DNA of 64,000 bases from Meiothermus sp. (GTDB lineage: Bacteria > Deinococcota > Deinococci > Deinococcales > Thermaceae), in contig NZ_BPIM01000001.1 of NCBI RefSeq assembly GCF_026004115.1, positions 186,001 to 250,000 of the forward strand, read 5' to 3'. Below are positions 16,785 through 23,323 of the stretch, one piece after another. The notes under the pieces were generated by a model. It saw only the letters and a program-made list of their open reading frames with translations, was not told the DNA's origin and searched no databases. The stretch's first letter is position 1. Each line of letters opens with the position of its first letter. The translations under genes were made by a program, and so were the position numbers.

Positions 16785-17220
16785 GGGATTTACCCCGCTG
16801 GAAGAAACGCCCAGCGAGACGCCCTTTGAGGAAATCCCGAGTTCACCTGAGGCAATTATTCCTTTTACGGGCGAGGAAATCGTCAACGGCACCGCCATGA
16901 TGCTGGCCCTCGGGCTGCGCTTCCAGACCCCGGAGGAGGTGCAGGCCTTTACCACCACCTACCGAGCCGGAGTGGTCCCGATGCTGCCCCCGGCTGCCGT
17001 GCTGGATGCGCTCAAGGTGGGCGAGGCGCTGGCCGAGTACGGCATCGGCAAAAACCGTATGCCCGGCATGGGCAATCTGGCCGATTTACCGCCCTGGCTG
17101 CGGCTGGTGGTGGGCGGGCTGGTATTGGCAATGAGCGCCTATGGAGGAATCAATGCCGCCAAAGCTGCCCGGGTGGGCATGGCTGATACTGCTGGGGATT
17201 CTGCTGCTGCTACTAACTAG
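16702..17220 (+). CDS. Prophage protein with acidic N-terminus and C-terminal membrane helix
   Basis: 172 aa. Residues 1-50 are Pro/Glu/Ser-rich, 55-125 look globular and helical, and a membrane segment lies at about 132-150 (LRLVVGGLVLAMSAYGG). AAGGA lies upstream of the ATG at 16702. The 83-nt overlap with the preceding gene is unusually long, and both frames have plausible protein character. Function unknown. Confidence 0.55.
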   Translation: MEATNPLEPNNPMPPSPPVETEASSGSEGFTPLEETPSETPFEEIPSSPEAIIPFTGEEIVNGTAMMLALGLRFQTPEEVQAFTTTYRAGVVPMLPPAAVLDALKVGEALAEYGIGKNRMPGMGNLADLPPWLRLVVGGLVLAMSAYGGINAAKAARVGMADTAGDSAAATN

Positions 17221-17809
17221 GAGCAGACGGGGGGGCCTGATGTTGCCGTGCCCACAAACAGACATACCCAGAAGCGGACGCTACTTCTGGCCGATGAACC
17301 CCATGAAGGCCCGACCCGATGTAACGTTCATGGATCCCAACTACCCGGCTGACTGGGGAATCCATACCGGGGTAGACCTCAACCACCCGGACGGCGGCGA
17401 TTCCGACCTGGGCCAGCCCATACACGCGATAACCGATGGGCGCGTAGAGGCGGTGCTGAAAAACATCGGGCCATCCTGGGGCAACATTGTGGTTTTGTGG
17501 CACCCGGGGCCGGGGGTCTGGACACGCTATGCGCACCTGGAAAAAGTGCTGGTGCAGCGCTGCCAGGTGGTGAGTGCGGGGCAGGTCATCGGCACCGTGG
17601 GCAAGGGGTTTGGTAACCGCTGGCAGGCACACCTGCATCTGGACGTTTTGAAAAAGAGGCCCGAGCGCTGGGATGACTGGCCTGGGCAGGACAGGGCCCG
17701 GCTCCTTGAACACTACCTCGACCCCTGGGCCTTCCTGCAAAAGCAGGCCCAGGCAGGCCGGATCAGCAAGCCGCAATACTGGATAGGAAGGTATGCAAAC
17801 ATCGCCTGA
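17153..17809 (+). CDS. Membrane-anchored M23-family metallopeptidase
   Basis: 218 aa. After a short N-terminal membrane helix (WAWLILLGILLLLL) comes a LytM/M23 domain that cuts peptide cross-bridges in peptidoglycan. Zinc ligands are visible as HTGVDLN (His and Asp) and the HLHLD motif near residue 155. The start at 17153 is chosen because GGAGG lies 7 nt upstream; an ATG four codons earlier is less likely. It overlaps the end of the previous gene. In a phage this would help virions enter or leave through the cell wall. Confidence 0.8.
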   Translation: MPPKLPGWAWLILLGILLLLLTRSRRGGLMLPCPQTDIPRSGRYFWPMNPMKARPDVTFMDPNYPADWGIHTGVDLNHPDGGDSDLGQPIHAITDGRVEAVLKNIGPSWGNIVVLWHPGPGVWTRYAHLEKVLVQRCQVVSAGQVIGTVGKGFGNRWQAHLHLDVLKKRPERWDDWPGQDRARLLEHYLDPWAFLQKQAQAGRISKPQYWIGRYANIA

Positions 17810-17984
17810 TTTACCGCTGTTTGAGCTGGCCGTATTGGCCGGAGGCCTCTACCTGGGCCTGGGCCGTATCAAGAACCTGCGGGCGGGGCAGGGCTGCCCC
17901 AAATGCGAGACCGTGCAGGCAATAGTAGCCTTTGGCCTGGCTGCGTGGGCGGGGTGGGAGCTTTGGCAAAGCTACCAGGCGTGA
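17793..17984 (+). CDS. Very small prophage membrane protein
   Basis: 63 aa with two hydrophobic stretches (about residues 8-24 and 42-58) separated by a basic loop containing CPKC. It overlaps the M23 gene by 17 nt. A holin-like or minor coat role is conceivable, but nothing in the sequence proves it. Confidence 0.5.
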   Translation: MQTSPDLPLFELAVLAGGLYLGLGRIKNLRAGQGCPKCETVQAIVAFGLAAWAGWELWQSYQA

Positions 17985-17990
17985 TAAGCT
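17963..17990 (+). promoter_or_regulatory. Candidate leaderless promoter of the toxin-antitoxin module
   Basis: TTGGCA (17963-17968) and TAAGCT (17985-17990) are 16 bp apart, and the -10 box ends 6 nt before the ATG at 17997. A separate promoter here would fit a toxin-antitoxin cassette inserted in the prophage operon. Confidence 0.45.
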
Positions 17991-17996
17991 GGGAGT

Positions 17997-18161
17997 ATGA
18001 AACGTGCGGGTAAATCCAACAAAGAAAAGACACCGGGCTGGCCCGACGACTTCCCGGTTATCGAACCCACCAAGAAAGGAAAACCCGCCCTTCCTAAACC
18101 GTTCAAACTCAAACCCGGTAAAAAGACTTCCCTCGACTATGTCCGCGAGCAACGGAGATAG
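17997..18161 (+). CDS. Candidate antitoxin, small basic protein upstream of the PIN gene
   Basis: 54 aa, Lys/Pro-rich, starting MKRAGKSNKEK and ending DYVREQRR. It overlaps the PIN toxin start by 23 nt, the usual order and coupling for type II toxin-antitoxin pairs. No DNA-binding fold is recognisable, so the role is inferred from position alone. Confidence 0.5.
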   Translation: MKRAGKSNKEKTPGWPDDFPVIEPTKKGKPALPKPFKLKPGKKTSLDYVREQRR

Positions 18162-18606
18162 ACTGATTGTTTTTGATACCGGAGCGCTAATCCAACTTCA
18201 CAGCCAGGAACACTTCAGCACACTTTCAAAACAGGTTTACAACCAAGCAAGCCAAATTGGAATGTGCTATTTGGTGTTACCGGAAATCGCTGGTGCGACA
18301 GGCGCAATGATGCGGGCAAAACGCCTTTCAAAACGACAAAGAAGCCAAATACAAAACTTTTTAATCGCAAATCTTCAATATTGACTACTTTTGCCCGTTT
18401 CCCAGCGGGTGTGTGATATGGCTTTTGACCTATGCCAAAAGCACTCATTAAAAGGAGCCGATGCCATACATCTGGCTGCGGTAAAAATTCTTTTGTCATT
18501 CAGACCGCAATTGACCTTTTTTACTCTGGATAAAACCCTGTACCAGGCCGCCCAAAAAGAAAAAATCCCCGTGGTGACCATTCCGGAGTTCGAGCGTGGC
18601 CGGTAG
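18139..18606 (+). pseudogene. PIN-domain (VapC-like) toxin, interrupted by an in-frame TGA
   Basis: PIN-domain ribonucleases cleave RNA with a cluster of acidic residues. The acidic positions are visible: Asp in LIVFDTGALI, Glu in VLPEIAGA, Asp in KGADAIHLAAV and Asp in FFTLDKTLY. A TGA at 18382-18384 stops translation after 81 codons, while the same frame continues without other damage to 18606. The simplest reading is a nonsense mutation that disarmed the toxin. Base composition is clearly lower in GC than neighbouring prophage genes, suggesting separate acquisition. Confidence 0.75.
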
Positions 18607-19015
18607 ACAGACCTTTCGAATGCTGATTGTGGGCAAGTCGGGCTCGGGAAAGTCCACCCTGGCCCGGCAGATTATCCGGCGTATGCAGGGGCGCTACCGC
18701 CACCTGGTCATCGTCAACCGCAAACGCGAGTTTGCCGAGCTGTGCGAAGGGCGCTACACGGTGGGGGAGGACGGCGACCCCCAGCCTGCCCTAAAGCGCC
18801 ACCGCCGGGTGATTTTCCAGGTGACAGGCTACGACCCCAGGCCCTTCCTGGACAATCTGGGCCAGGCGATCATGCGAATGCAGGATGTGCTGCTGGTGCT
18901 CGACGAGGCCCACCACTTCTTTCCCAGGGGGCAGACCCCTAAAAGGGTAAAACCAAAAGAGAAAAGGGAAAAACGTGTTAAACTTATTAGCGGGCGCACA
19001 GAACTTAAACGTTAA
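18596..19015 (+). CDS. Truncated P-loop ATPase (packaging/assembly type)
   Basis: 139 aa. Walker A is GKSGSGKST at about residues 12-20 and Walker B plus adjoining residues LLVLDEAHHFFPRG near residue 105. After that, related ATPases (HerA/FtsK-like, A32 packaging, or inovirus Zot/pI) continue with sensor regions and 100 or more residues; here the frame ends after a lysine-rich tail. The opening MLIVGKSGSGKST...LVIVNRKREF reads more like HerA/A32-type enzymes than Zot. The GTG at 18596 overlaps the PIN gene by 11 nt. Probably a remnant, though a short functional form cannot be excluded. Confidence 0.65.
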   Translation: MAGRQTFRMLIVGKSGSGKSTLARQIIRRMQGRYRHLVIVNRKREFAELCEGRYTVGEDGDPQPALKRHRRVIFQVTGYDPRPFLDNLGQAIMRMQDVLLVLDEAHHFFPRGQTPKRVKPKEKREKRVKLISGRTELKR

Positions 19016-19430
19016 TGACCTGCTGGATGCCCTGGCTGAATTGCGAGCTAGCGCGTCTAAGATTAGCTGCATCGAGGAGCGGCTCGAGGCCATTCAGCGC
19101 ATATTGGCGTATGAGCACGGAATGCCCTCAAAGGGTTTGCCAGCAGATTATCGGCAAAACCTTCCCTTGATCGTGCAAATCAAAAGTGGTGGTCGTGTAG
19201 ATTTGGCTAGTGCGCTAGGTAAGCCAGCAACGCGAGGGCATATTTGGAACATGAATGATCCAGTAGATGTCTATTTTGAGAATCAAGGAAAGCGAGTTGG
19301 GCCCTACAGCCTACGCGGTGGCGACAAATTAGAAATTAGTTTTGCTATCGAGGCCCTGGAATTGGAATTTTTGCCACCGGAATACTATCTGGATACTCCG
19401 AACCCATTGGTGCAAATTTTGGCCCATTAA
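18975..19430 (+). CDS. Prophage protein of unknown function with N-terminal coiled coil
   Basis: 151 aa from a GTG overlapping the truncated ATPase by 41 nt. Residues 15-45 are predicted to form a coiled coil; the rest looks like a beta-rich domain (GGRVDLASALGKPATRG, then PVDVYFENQGKRVGPYSL). GC is lower than in the neighbours. It could be a surface or spike protein, or material inserted when the ATPase lost its C-terminus. Not recognised. Confidence 0.5.
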   Translation: MLNLLAGAQNLNVNDLLDALAELRASASKISCIEERLEAIQRILAYEHGMPSKGLPADYRQNLPLIVQIKSGGRVDLASALGKPATRGHIWNMNDPVDVYFENQGKRVGPYSLRGGDKLEISFAIEALELEFLPPEYYLDTPNPLVQILAH

Positions 19431-19433
19431 TCT

Positions 19434-20195
19434 ATGACATTGGCACGAATCGTAACTAGCCCGTGGATATGGTTGGGGTTGATTGCGGCTACCGCATATC
19501 AGCGAAGTCAAAGCACCTCGAGCCTGAACCCAAACGCCAAACCACCGGCAACGCCTGCTACGGGGGCAGGATGTGGGTATCCTGCGCCCGGACTGCCGCC
19601 TGCGCCAGCAAAGACGATTGCGGAATTGCAAAATCGAGTATGGCGAGCCATCCTGAGCTACAACGGTAAGGTGAACGACACCGCCAACGCTATGGGGTTT
19701 GAACCGGACACAATCGGGAAAACCTATGCCAAATACCTGGCCGAATACCTGGTAGAATCCGCCATCAAGAATAAAGTGCCGCTGGATCTGCTGGTGGCCC
19801 TGGCTCAAAGGGAAAGTAGCTTTACCCCCACCGTAACGACTGACCGTTACGAAGCGCTGGGGTGGACAGATGATGCCATCAAAAAGGCAGTGCAAAATCA
19901 ATGGGCCCTTGGCCCGCTTCAGGTTAAGCCGGTGGTGTTTACCGAGGTTGGCCTGGCCAGCCCGGCACGGTGGCCAGGTGACCCGGTGCCCTGGAAGCAT
20001 CCTGCCCGCCTCAGAGATGCCGTTGAAGCCGGGGCCCGCTATCTGGCCAAGCAACAAAAACGTTTTGGCACCTGGTGCGCTGCCCTTCATGCGTACAACC
20101 GAGGCCCGACGGCATATACCAATGGGGCCAGGGCGGATAGGTACGTGAACCAGATTATCGCCTGGGCAAACGGATATACGGAGCTGCGCACGTAA
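19434..20195 (+). CDS. Membrane-anchored lytic transglycosylase (SLT domain)
   Basis: 253 aa. An N-terminal membrane segment (about residues 9-22) and a Pro/Ala-rich linker precede an SLT/lysozyme-like domain. The catalytic glutamate is in LLVALAQRESSF (about residue 126), followed by LGPLQVKP and ALHAYNRGP, the three standard SLT motifs. It cleaves peptidoglycan glycan strands. Together with the M23 peptidase it gives the prophage both wall-cutting activities. Last gene of the prophage; a terminator follows at 20219. Confidence 0.85.
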   Translation: MTLARIVTSPWIWLGLIAATAYQRSQSTSSLNPNAKPPATPATGAGCGYPAPGLPPAPAKTIAELQNRVWRAILSYNGKVNDTANAMGFEPDTIGKTYAKYLAEYLVESAIKNKVPLDLLVALAQRESSFTPTVTTDRYEALGWTDDAIKKAVQNQWALGPLQVKPVVFTEVGLASPARWPGDPVPWKHPARLRDAVEAGARYLAKQQKRFGTWCAALHAYNRGPTAYTNGARADRYVNQIIAWANGYTELRT

Positions 20196-20196
20196 A

Positions 20197-20214
20197 GTGT
20201 CAATAAGGTGTCAA
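20197..20214. repeat. Candidate integrase arm site, right end of element 1
   Basis: GTGTCAATAAGGTGTCAA, matching GTGTAATAAGGCGTCAA at 12387-12403 in the same orientation and lying about 50 bp inside attR. Confidence 0.4.
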
Positions 20215-20218
20215 AACG

Positions 20219-20249
20219 AAAAAGCCGGGCATAGCAACCCGGTCTTTTT
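20219..20249. terminator. Bidirectional terminator between prophage and tRNA cluster
   Basis: AAAAAG-CCGGG, loop, CCCGG-TCTTTTT. The stem CCGGG/CCCGG with flanking A and T runs can end both the rightward prophage operon and the leftward tRNA operon. Confidence 0.65.
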
Positions 20250-20260
20250 GCGTCCTGGAC

Positions 20261-20336
20261 TGGTGCGCCCGGGAGGACTCGAACCCCCGACCTACCGCTT
20301 AGAAGGCGGCTGCTCTATCCACTGAGCTACGGGCGC
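20261..20336 (-). tRNA. tRNA-Arg, anticodon TCT
   Basis: Complete 76-nt cloverleaf on the minus strand starting GCGCCCG and ending in an encoded CCA (20261-20263). The anticodon loop is CTTCTAA. The 3' half (20265-20307) is duplicated at 12226-12268 and serves as the attachment site of element 1. Confidence 0.95.
20265..20307. repeat. attR of element 1 inside tRNA-Arg
   Basis: 43-bp copy identical to 12226-12268. Here it is part of an intact tRNA gene, as expected when an element integrates at a tRNA 3' end and restores it. Confidence 0.9.
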
Positions 20337-20424
20337 AGGCAAACCCAAACAAGGCCAGCGATAGTTTAGCAGACTTATCCAGAAGCCAGTAGCCCACAAT
20401 AAAACCGCCCAGAAGGGCGGTAGG

Positions 20425-20500
20425 TGGAGCGGGAGACGGGATTCGAACCCGCGACATTCAGCTTGGAAGGCTGACGCTCTACCAACTGAGCTACTCCCGC
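20425..20500 (-). tRNA. tRNA-Gly, anticodon TCC
   Basis: 76-nt cloverleaf on the minus strand starting GCGGGAG, with acceptor stem closed by CTCCCGC and an encoded CCA. The anticodon stem-loop reads CAGCC-TTCCAAG-CTG with anticodon TCC. Confidence 0.95.
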
Positions 20501-20535
20501 ACGCTGCGTTTATGTCTGGTGGCCGCCGGTGCTTT

Positions 20536-20612
20536 TGGTCGGGGAGACTGGATTCGAACCAGCGACCCTCTGCTCCCAAAGCAGATGCGCTACCAGACTG
20601 CGCTACTCCCCG
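20536..20612 (-). tRNA. tRNA-Pro, anticodon TGG
   Basis: 77-nt cloverleaf on the minus strand starting CGGGGAG, with anticodon TGG in the loop TTTGGGA and an encoded CCA at 20536-20538. First gene of the leftward Pro-Gly-Arg tRNA operon. Confidence 0.95.
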
Positions 20613-20649
20613 ATTGTACGCCTGGCATTCCTGCCACAACGCAACAATA

Positions 20650-20678
20650 AAGATAACATGCACGCCAAAAGCGGTCAA
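20650..20678 (-). promoter_or_regulatory. Promoter of the Pro-Gly-Arg tRNA operon
   Basis: On the minus strand TTGACC (20673-20678) and TATCTT (20650-20655) are 17 bp apart, about 40 bp upstream of tRNA-Pro. Confidence 0.55.
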
Positions 20679-20719
20679 ACCCGATTGGCCCTGACCGATA
20701 CCGATTGAGCGATTAGGTA

Positions 20720-20748
20720 TTGACAAGAAACTTCTCCGCTACTATATT
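20720..20748 (+). promoter_or_regulatory. Promoter of tRNA-Lys
   Basis: TTGACA (20720-20725) and TATATT (20743-20748) with a 17-bp spacer; mature tRNA begins at 20761. A near-perfect sigma-70 promoter. Confidence 0.8.
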
Positions 20749-20760
20749 TACTTTTTGCTT

Positions 20761-20838
<78 letters not shown>

Positions 20839-20851
20839 TCCAGGACGAGAA

Positions 20852-20880
20852 AAACCCGAGGGATGCTTACCCTCGGGTTT
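20852..20880. terminator. Terminator between tRNA-Lys and the element 2 integrase
   Basis: Perfect 11-bp stem AAACCCGAGGG (20852-20862) and CCCTCGGGTTT (20870-20880) around a 7-nt loop, followed by GTCCTTTT. It can end tRNA-Lys on the plus strand, and the A run on the left lets it end the integrase transcript on the minus strand. It lies inside the element. Confidence 0.8.
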
Positions 20881-20884
20881 GTCC

Positions 20885-20910
20885 TTTTACGGTGATTTTA
20901 CGGTTTATGG
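20885..20910. repeat. Integrase arm-type repeats, left end of element 2
   Basis: TTTTACGGTGA (20885-20895) and TTTTACGGTTTATGG (20896-20910), in direct orientation. The same TACGGTTTATGG block ends a triple repeat at 27784-27817 near the other attachment site. Confidence 0.6.
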
Positions 20911-20912
20911 AT

Positions 20913-22061
20913 TCAGGCCTTAGCTCGTGGTCGTGAAAGTAGGGTCTCCACATCCACCACCCACCCCTGCCGCTCGTGCTCAAGGACGTGTCGGTAAATC
21001 GAGAGGGTGATGTTGGCGTTCGCGTGCCCCATGCGCTCGGACACAAGCTCGAGGGGTGCACCGTTCGCCAGCAGGTGGCTACCGTAAGAGTGTCTGAGGT
21101 CGTGCACCCGCAAGGGCGGAATGCCCAGGGCCTTCACGATTCGGCGGAGGGCATGAGCGGGGGCCCGGTAGTCCAGGGGCCTTGTGGGGTCGTTCCCAGG
21201 GAATAGCCACAGCGTAGCGGGTGGGGTCTCGCCCAGCCGGTCTTCCCACATGGCGTGATAGGCCCTCAGCCGCTCCAGGGTGCTGTGCGGGACGGGCAGG
21301 GTGCGGCGGCTCGAGGGGGTCTTGGGTTCTGTGAGCCGTCCATCACTCCAGGCCCGGCGGATGGTGAGAGTCCCGGCCTCGAGGTCAAGGTCTTGCCACT
21401 GTAGGCCCAAAGTCTCACCCACCCGTAGCCCCAGGTTGAGCATGAGGCGCAAAGAGAGGGCGATTCTCTCGTCCTTGTAGGTATCCAAAGCCGTAAGCAG
21501 GGCAGCGGCCTCGTGAGCCTCCAGTGATCTACCGGCGCGGTCGGTAGTGGAGCCTCGGGGTAGTTTGACCTTCACAGGGGATACAGGGTTACGGTGAATG
21601 ACCTCGAGGTTCAGCGCTTCCTCGAATATGGCGTGCAGCCGGGTGCGTACTGCTCGGGCGGTGCGGGGTTTTCGGGTCTGCAAGAGATTGTCCACCAGGG
21701 CACGGATATGTGACGGTGTGATTTTTTGCAAAGGCAGCTTGCCCAGGGTGGGCAGCACCAGCCCCAGCTCGTACTGGTAGGACTCGAAGGTGCGCGGCCT
21801 GACCTCCCGGCGCTTGCGCTCGAGCCAGCGTTCGGCCCATTCCTGAAGCGTGATGGCGGAGGGATCGGCCAGCAGTCCCTTGTGATAGAGGGCCACCTGC
21901 TCGGCCAGCCAGCCCTCGGCCTCCTTGCGAGTCGAGTGGTAACTACGCACTCGTAGCGGTTTGCCATCCCCGTCATAGCCCAGGTTCAGTTCGGCGCACC
22001 AGCGGTTTGATGCTTTGTGGAAATAGGTTGTGCCAGCGCCCTTACCGCGCTTCTTTGCCAT
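20913..22061 (-). CDS. Tyrosine recombinase (integrase) of element 2
   Basis: Catalyses site-specific integration and excision at tRNA-Lys. 382 aa and intact: an N-terminal arm-binding AP2-like domain (GTTYFHKASNRWCAELNLGY), a SAM-like core-binding domain (about residues 60-150), and the catalytic domain with Arg in LNLGLRVGETLGL, HDLRHSYGSHLL with the HxxR box, and the nucleophile tyrosine in ITLSIYRHVLEH. It lies directly next to attL with arm repeats just beyond its stop codon. Overlaps the next upstream gene by 20 nt. Confidence 0.93.
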   Translation of the reverse strand: MAKKRGKGAGTTYFHKASNRWCAELNLGYDGDGKPLRVRSYHSTRKEAEGWLAEQVALYHKGLLADPSAITLQEWAERWLERKRREVRPRTFESYQYELGLVLPTLGKLPLQKITPSHIRALVDNLLQTRKPRTARAVRTRLHAIFEEALNLEVIHRNPVSPVKVKLPRGSTTDRAGRSLEAHEAAALLTALDTYKDERIALSLRLMLNLGLRVGETLGLQWQDLDLEAGTLTIRRAWSDGRLTEPKTPSSRRTLPVPHSTLERLRAYHAMWEDRLGETPPATLWLFPGNDPTRPLDYRAPAHALRRIVKALGIPPLRVHDLRHSYGSHLLANGAPLELVSERMGHANANITLSIYRHVLEHERQGWVVDVETLLSRPRAKA

Positions 22062-22275
22062 CCTGCACCTCCAGTCCTAGAGCCTCGAGACCGACCCCCA
22101 CCACCTCACCCCGCTTGTCCGGGGGTAGCGCTTTGAACCGCTCGAGCACCACAGCAGGGGCGCGGATGTAAACCCGCTCCCCGGTCTCCCCGTCCTCGAA
22201 CAGCCGCAACCCCCACCGAGCAGCTAAGGCCTCACGTGGGGGTCTTACCAGATGCAACTTCTCACCTTTTGGCAT
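22042..22275 (-). CDS. Small protein upstream of the integrase, unknown
   Basis: 77 aa from the ATG at 22275; the frame is open five codons further. Mixed composition with RVYIRAPAVVLERFKALP in the middle, compatible with a small ribbon-helix-helix or antitoxin-like fold, but this is not proven. It overlaps the integrase start and so is probably co-translated with it. Confidence 0.55.
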   Translation of the reverse strand: MPKGEKLHLVRPPREALAARWGLRLFEDGETGERVYIRAPAVVLERFKALPPDKRGEVVGVGLEALGLEVQDGKEAR

Positions 22276-22379
22276 ATCGGGATTATACACGGTTGCCTAC
22301 CGAAAAGCGTACTTTCGAAAATAAGTGCGCGTTTTGACCGGGTGCTGGTGGAGCTCCAGCACCCGGCGGTGAACCAGCT
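22276..22379. other. Short intergenic segment in element 2
   Basis: About 100 bp that includes the inverted pair GAGCTCCAGCACCCGG / CCGGGTGCTGGTGGAG-like sequence near 22338-22370 (GGGTGCTGG...CCAGCACCC at 22339-22347 and 22357-22365), which could act as a terminator-like hairpin or protein site. Confidence 0.35.
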
Positions 22380-22619
22380 TCAAAGCTCCACGCGCTCACC
22401 ATCCACCCAGATAGCCAGCCCCGAGGGGGTGTGTCGCGCAATGAAAAACTTGCCTCGAGGGTGCCGCTGTTTGGCGAGTGCGAACAGCCGCTCGAGTTCG
22501 GCCTGCTGCTCCGGCGTTGGTGGCGGTGAGGGTTCACCATACGAGCGTTGAATCGTGATGATGGGTTCGCTGTTTTGCCGCATACGTTCAAGTTGCTTTA
22601 GTTTTTGGAGTAGCCCCAC
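22380..22619 (-). CDS. Small element 2 protein, unknown
   Basis: 79 aa. N-terminal helix (MGLLQKLKQLERMRQ), a proline-rich hinge and a C-terminal part reading GKFFIARHTPSGLAIWVDGERVEL. Not recognised. Its start overlaps the end of the TerS-like gene by 22 nt. Confidence 0.55.
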   Translation of the reverse strand: MGLLQKLKQLERMRQNSEPIITIQRSYGEPSPPPTPEQQAELERLFALAKQRHPRGKFFIARHTPSGLAIWVDGERVEL

Positions 22620-22978
22620 GTGTCACCTCCCATCCGGGATTGAAGTACCTGTCGGGTCAGGTCAAGCTCGGCCAGTGCTTGTAGACTCTCCGCCACGGCA
22701 CGCACCATGTTTGGGCTGGTTGGATCGCCCAACTCGCACGCCTGCCGGAGGAACCGGATAGCCGCACCGATAGCCGGTGCTAGCTCATCAGCCCACTTCT
22801 CGGTGAGCCGTGCTTGTTTCTCCCGGACAATCGCGGACAGGCGGGGGTCATTCATCATCCTTGCACGGTAGCGGCGCAGCGTCCTGTCCGTGATTCCGTG
22901 ACGCTGACACACTGACCGGTCGTCCGAGAAGGCGGCCTCGGCCAGGATGGTGCTAACGCGGTCAAGGTCAATGGGCAT
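22598..22978 (-). CDS. HTH protein resembling phage terminase small subunits
   Basis: 126 aa. The N-terminal helix-turn-helix reads SVCQRHGITDRTLRRYRARM, followed by a long helical region (KWADELAPAIGAAIRFLRQACEL) and a C-terminal MVRAVAESLQALAELDL. This layout is typical of small terminase subunits and related phage DNA-binding proteins. In satellites a TerS redirects a helper phage packaging motor to satellite DNA. The assignment is by pattern only; a simple transcription regulator is the alternative. Confidence 0.55.
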   Translation of the reverse strand: MPIDLDRVSTILAEAAFSDDRSVCQRHGITDRTLRRYRARMMNDPRLSAIVREKQARLTEKWADELAPAIGAAIRFLRQACELGDPTSPNMVRAVAESLQALAELDLTRQVLQSRMGGDTWGYSKN

Positions 22979-22996
22979 ACTGCACCTCCATGGTAC

Positions 22997-23323
22997 TTAG
23001 GCGGCCTCCTGCTTGCGGCGCACATAGGCTTTAGCGAACGGCTCGAGTCTGTCCGGCGGCCAGTAGGCCAGCAACTCCACCACCCCGGCTTCCGGCCAGG
23101 CGGCCTCATAGCGCTCGAGGATACCCAGCAGCCAACCCCCCAGGCCGGGGGAGGGCATACCCGGCCACCGGCTGTGGGCCTCGAGGTCAGCCTCTTTGGG
23201 AACCAGCAGCGCCCAGTAGACCACCTCCCCGTCCACCACCAGCCGCAGCTTGGGGGGGTTGACCCGGCGGAGCTTGTCCACCAGCTGAGGGGTGGCTTGG
23301 ATGAGCACCCGCCAAGGGGTCAT
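22997..23323 (-). CDS. Element 2 protein of unknown function
   Basis: 108 aa from the ATG at 23323, overlapping the helicase stop by 4 nt (translational coupling). Rich in Trp, Pro and Leu (LVVDGEVVYWALLVPKEADL, GWLLGILERYEAAWPEAG). No motif recognised. Confidence 0.55.
   Translation of the reverse strand: MTPWRVLIQATPQLVDKLRRVNPPKLRLVVDGEVVYWALLVPKEADLEAHSRWPGMPSPGLGGWLLGILERYEAAWPEAGVVELLAYWPPDRLEPFAKAYVRRKQEAA

Larger units (their letters stand above)
12226..20307. mobile_element. Element 1: degenerate 8.1-kb prophage integrated at tRNA-Arg(TCT)
   Basis: The element is bounded by a perfect 43-bp direct repeat (12226-12268 and 20265-20307), which is the 3' half of tRNA-Arg. It holds a broken tyrosine integrase at the left end, then one plus-strand run: a small protein, an HUH replication protein, a zinc-ribbon protein, several small membrane proteins, an M23 peptidase, a PIN toxin module, an ATPase and a lytic transglycosylase. 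Size, HUH protein and ATPase resemble inoviruses (filamentous phages), but two peptidoglycan hydrolases and an ATPase that reads more like HerA/A32 packaging enzymes than Zot also fit small membrane-containing icosahedral phages (corticovirus or FLiP type). No capsid protein was recognised. At least three genes are broken, so it is probably immobile. Confidence 0.85.

Noticed and set aside
18382-18384. TGA in the PIN gene as a selenocysteine or recoding site
   Set aside because: The position is not a known Cys/Sec site in PIN domains and no recoding hairpin is evident; a nonsense mutation is simpler.
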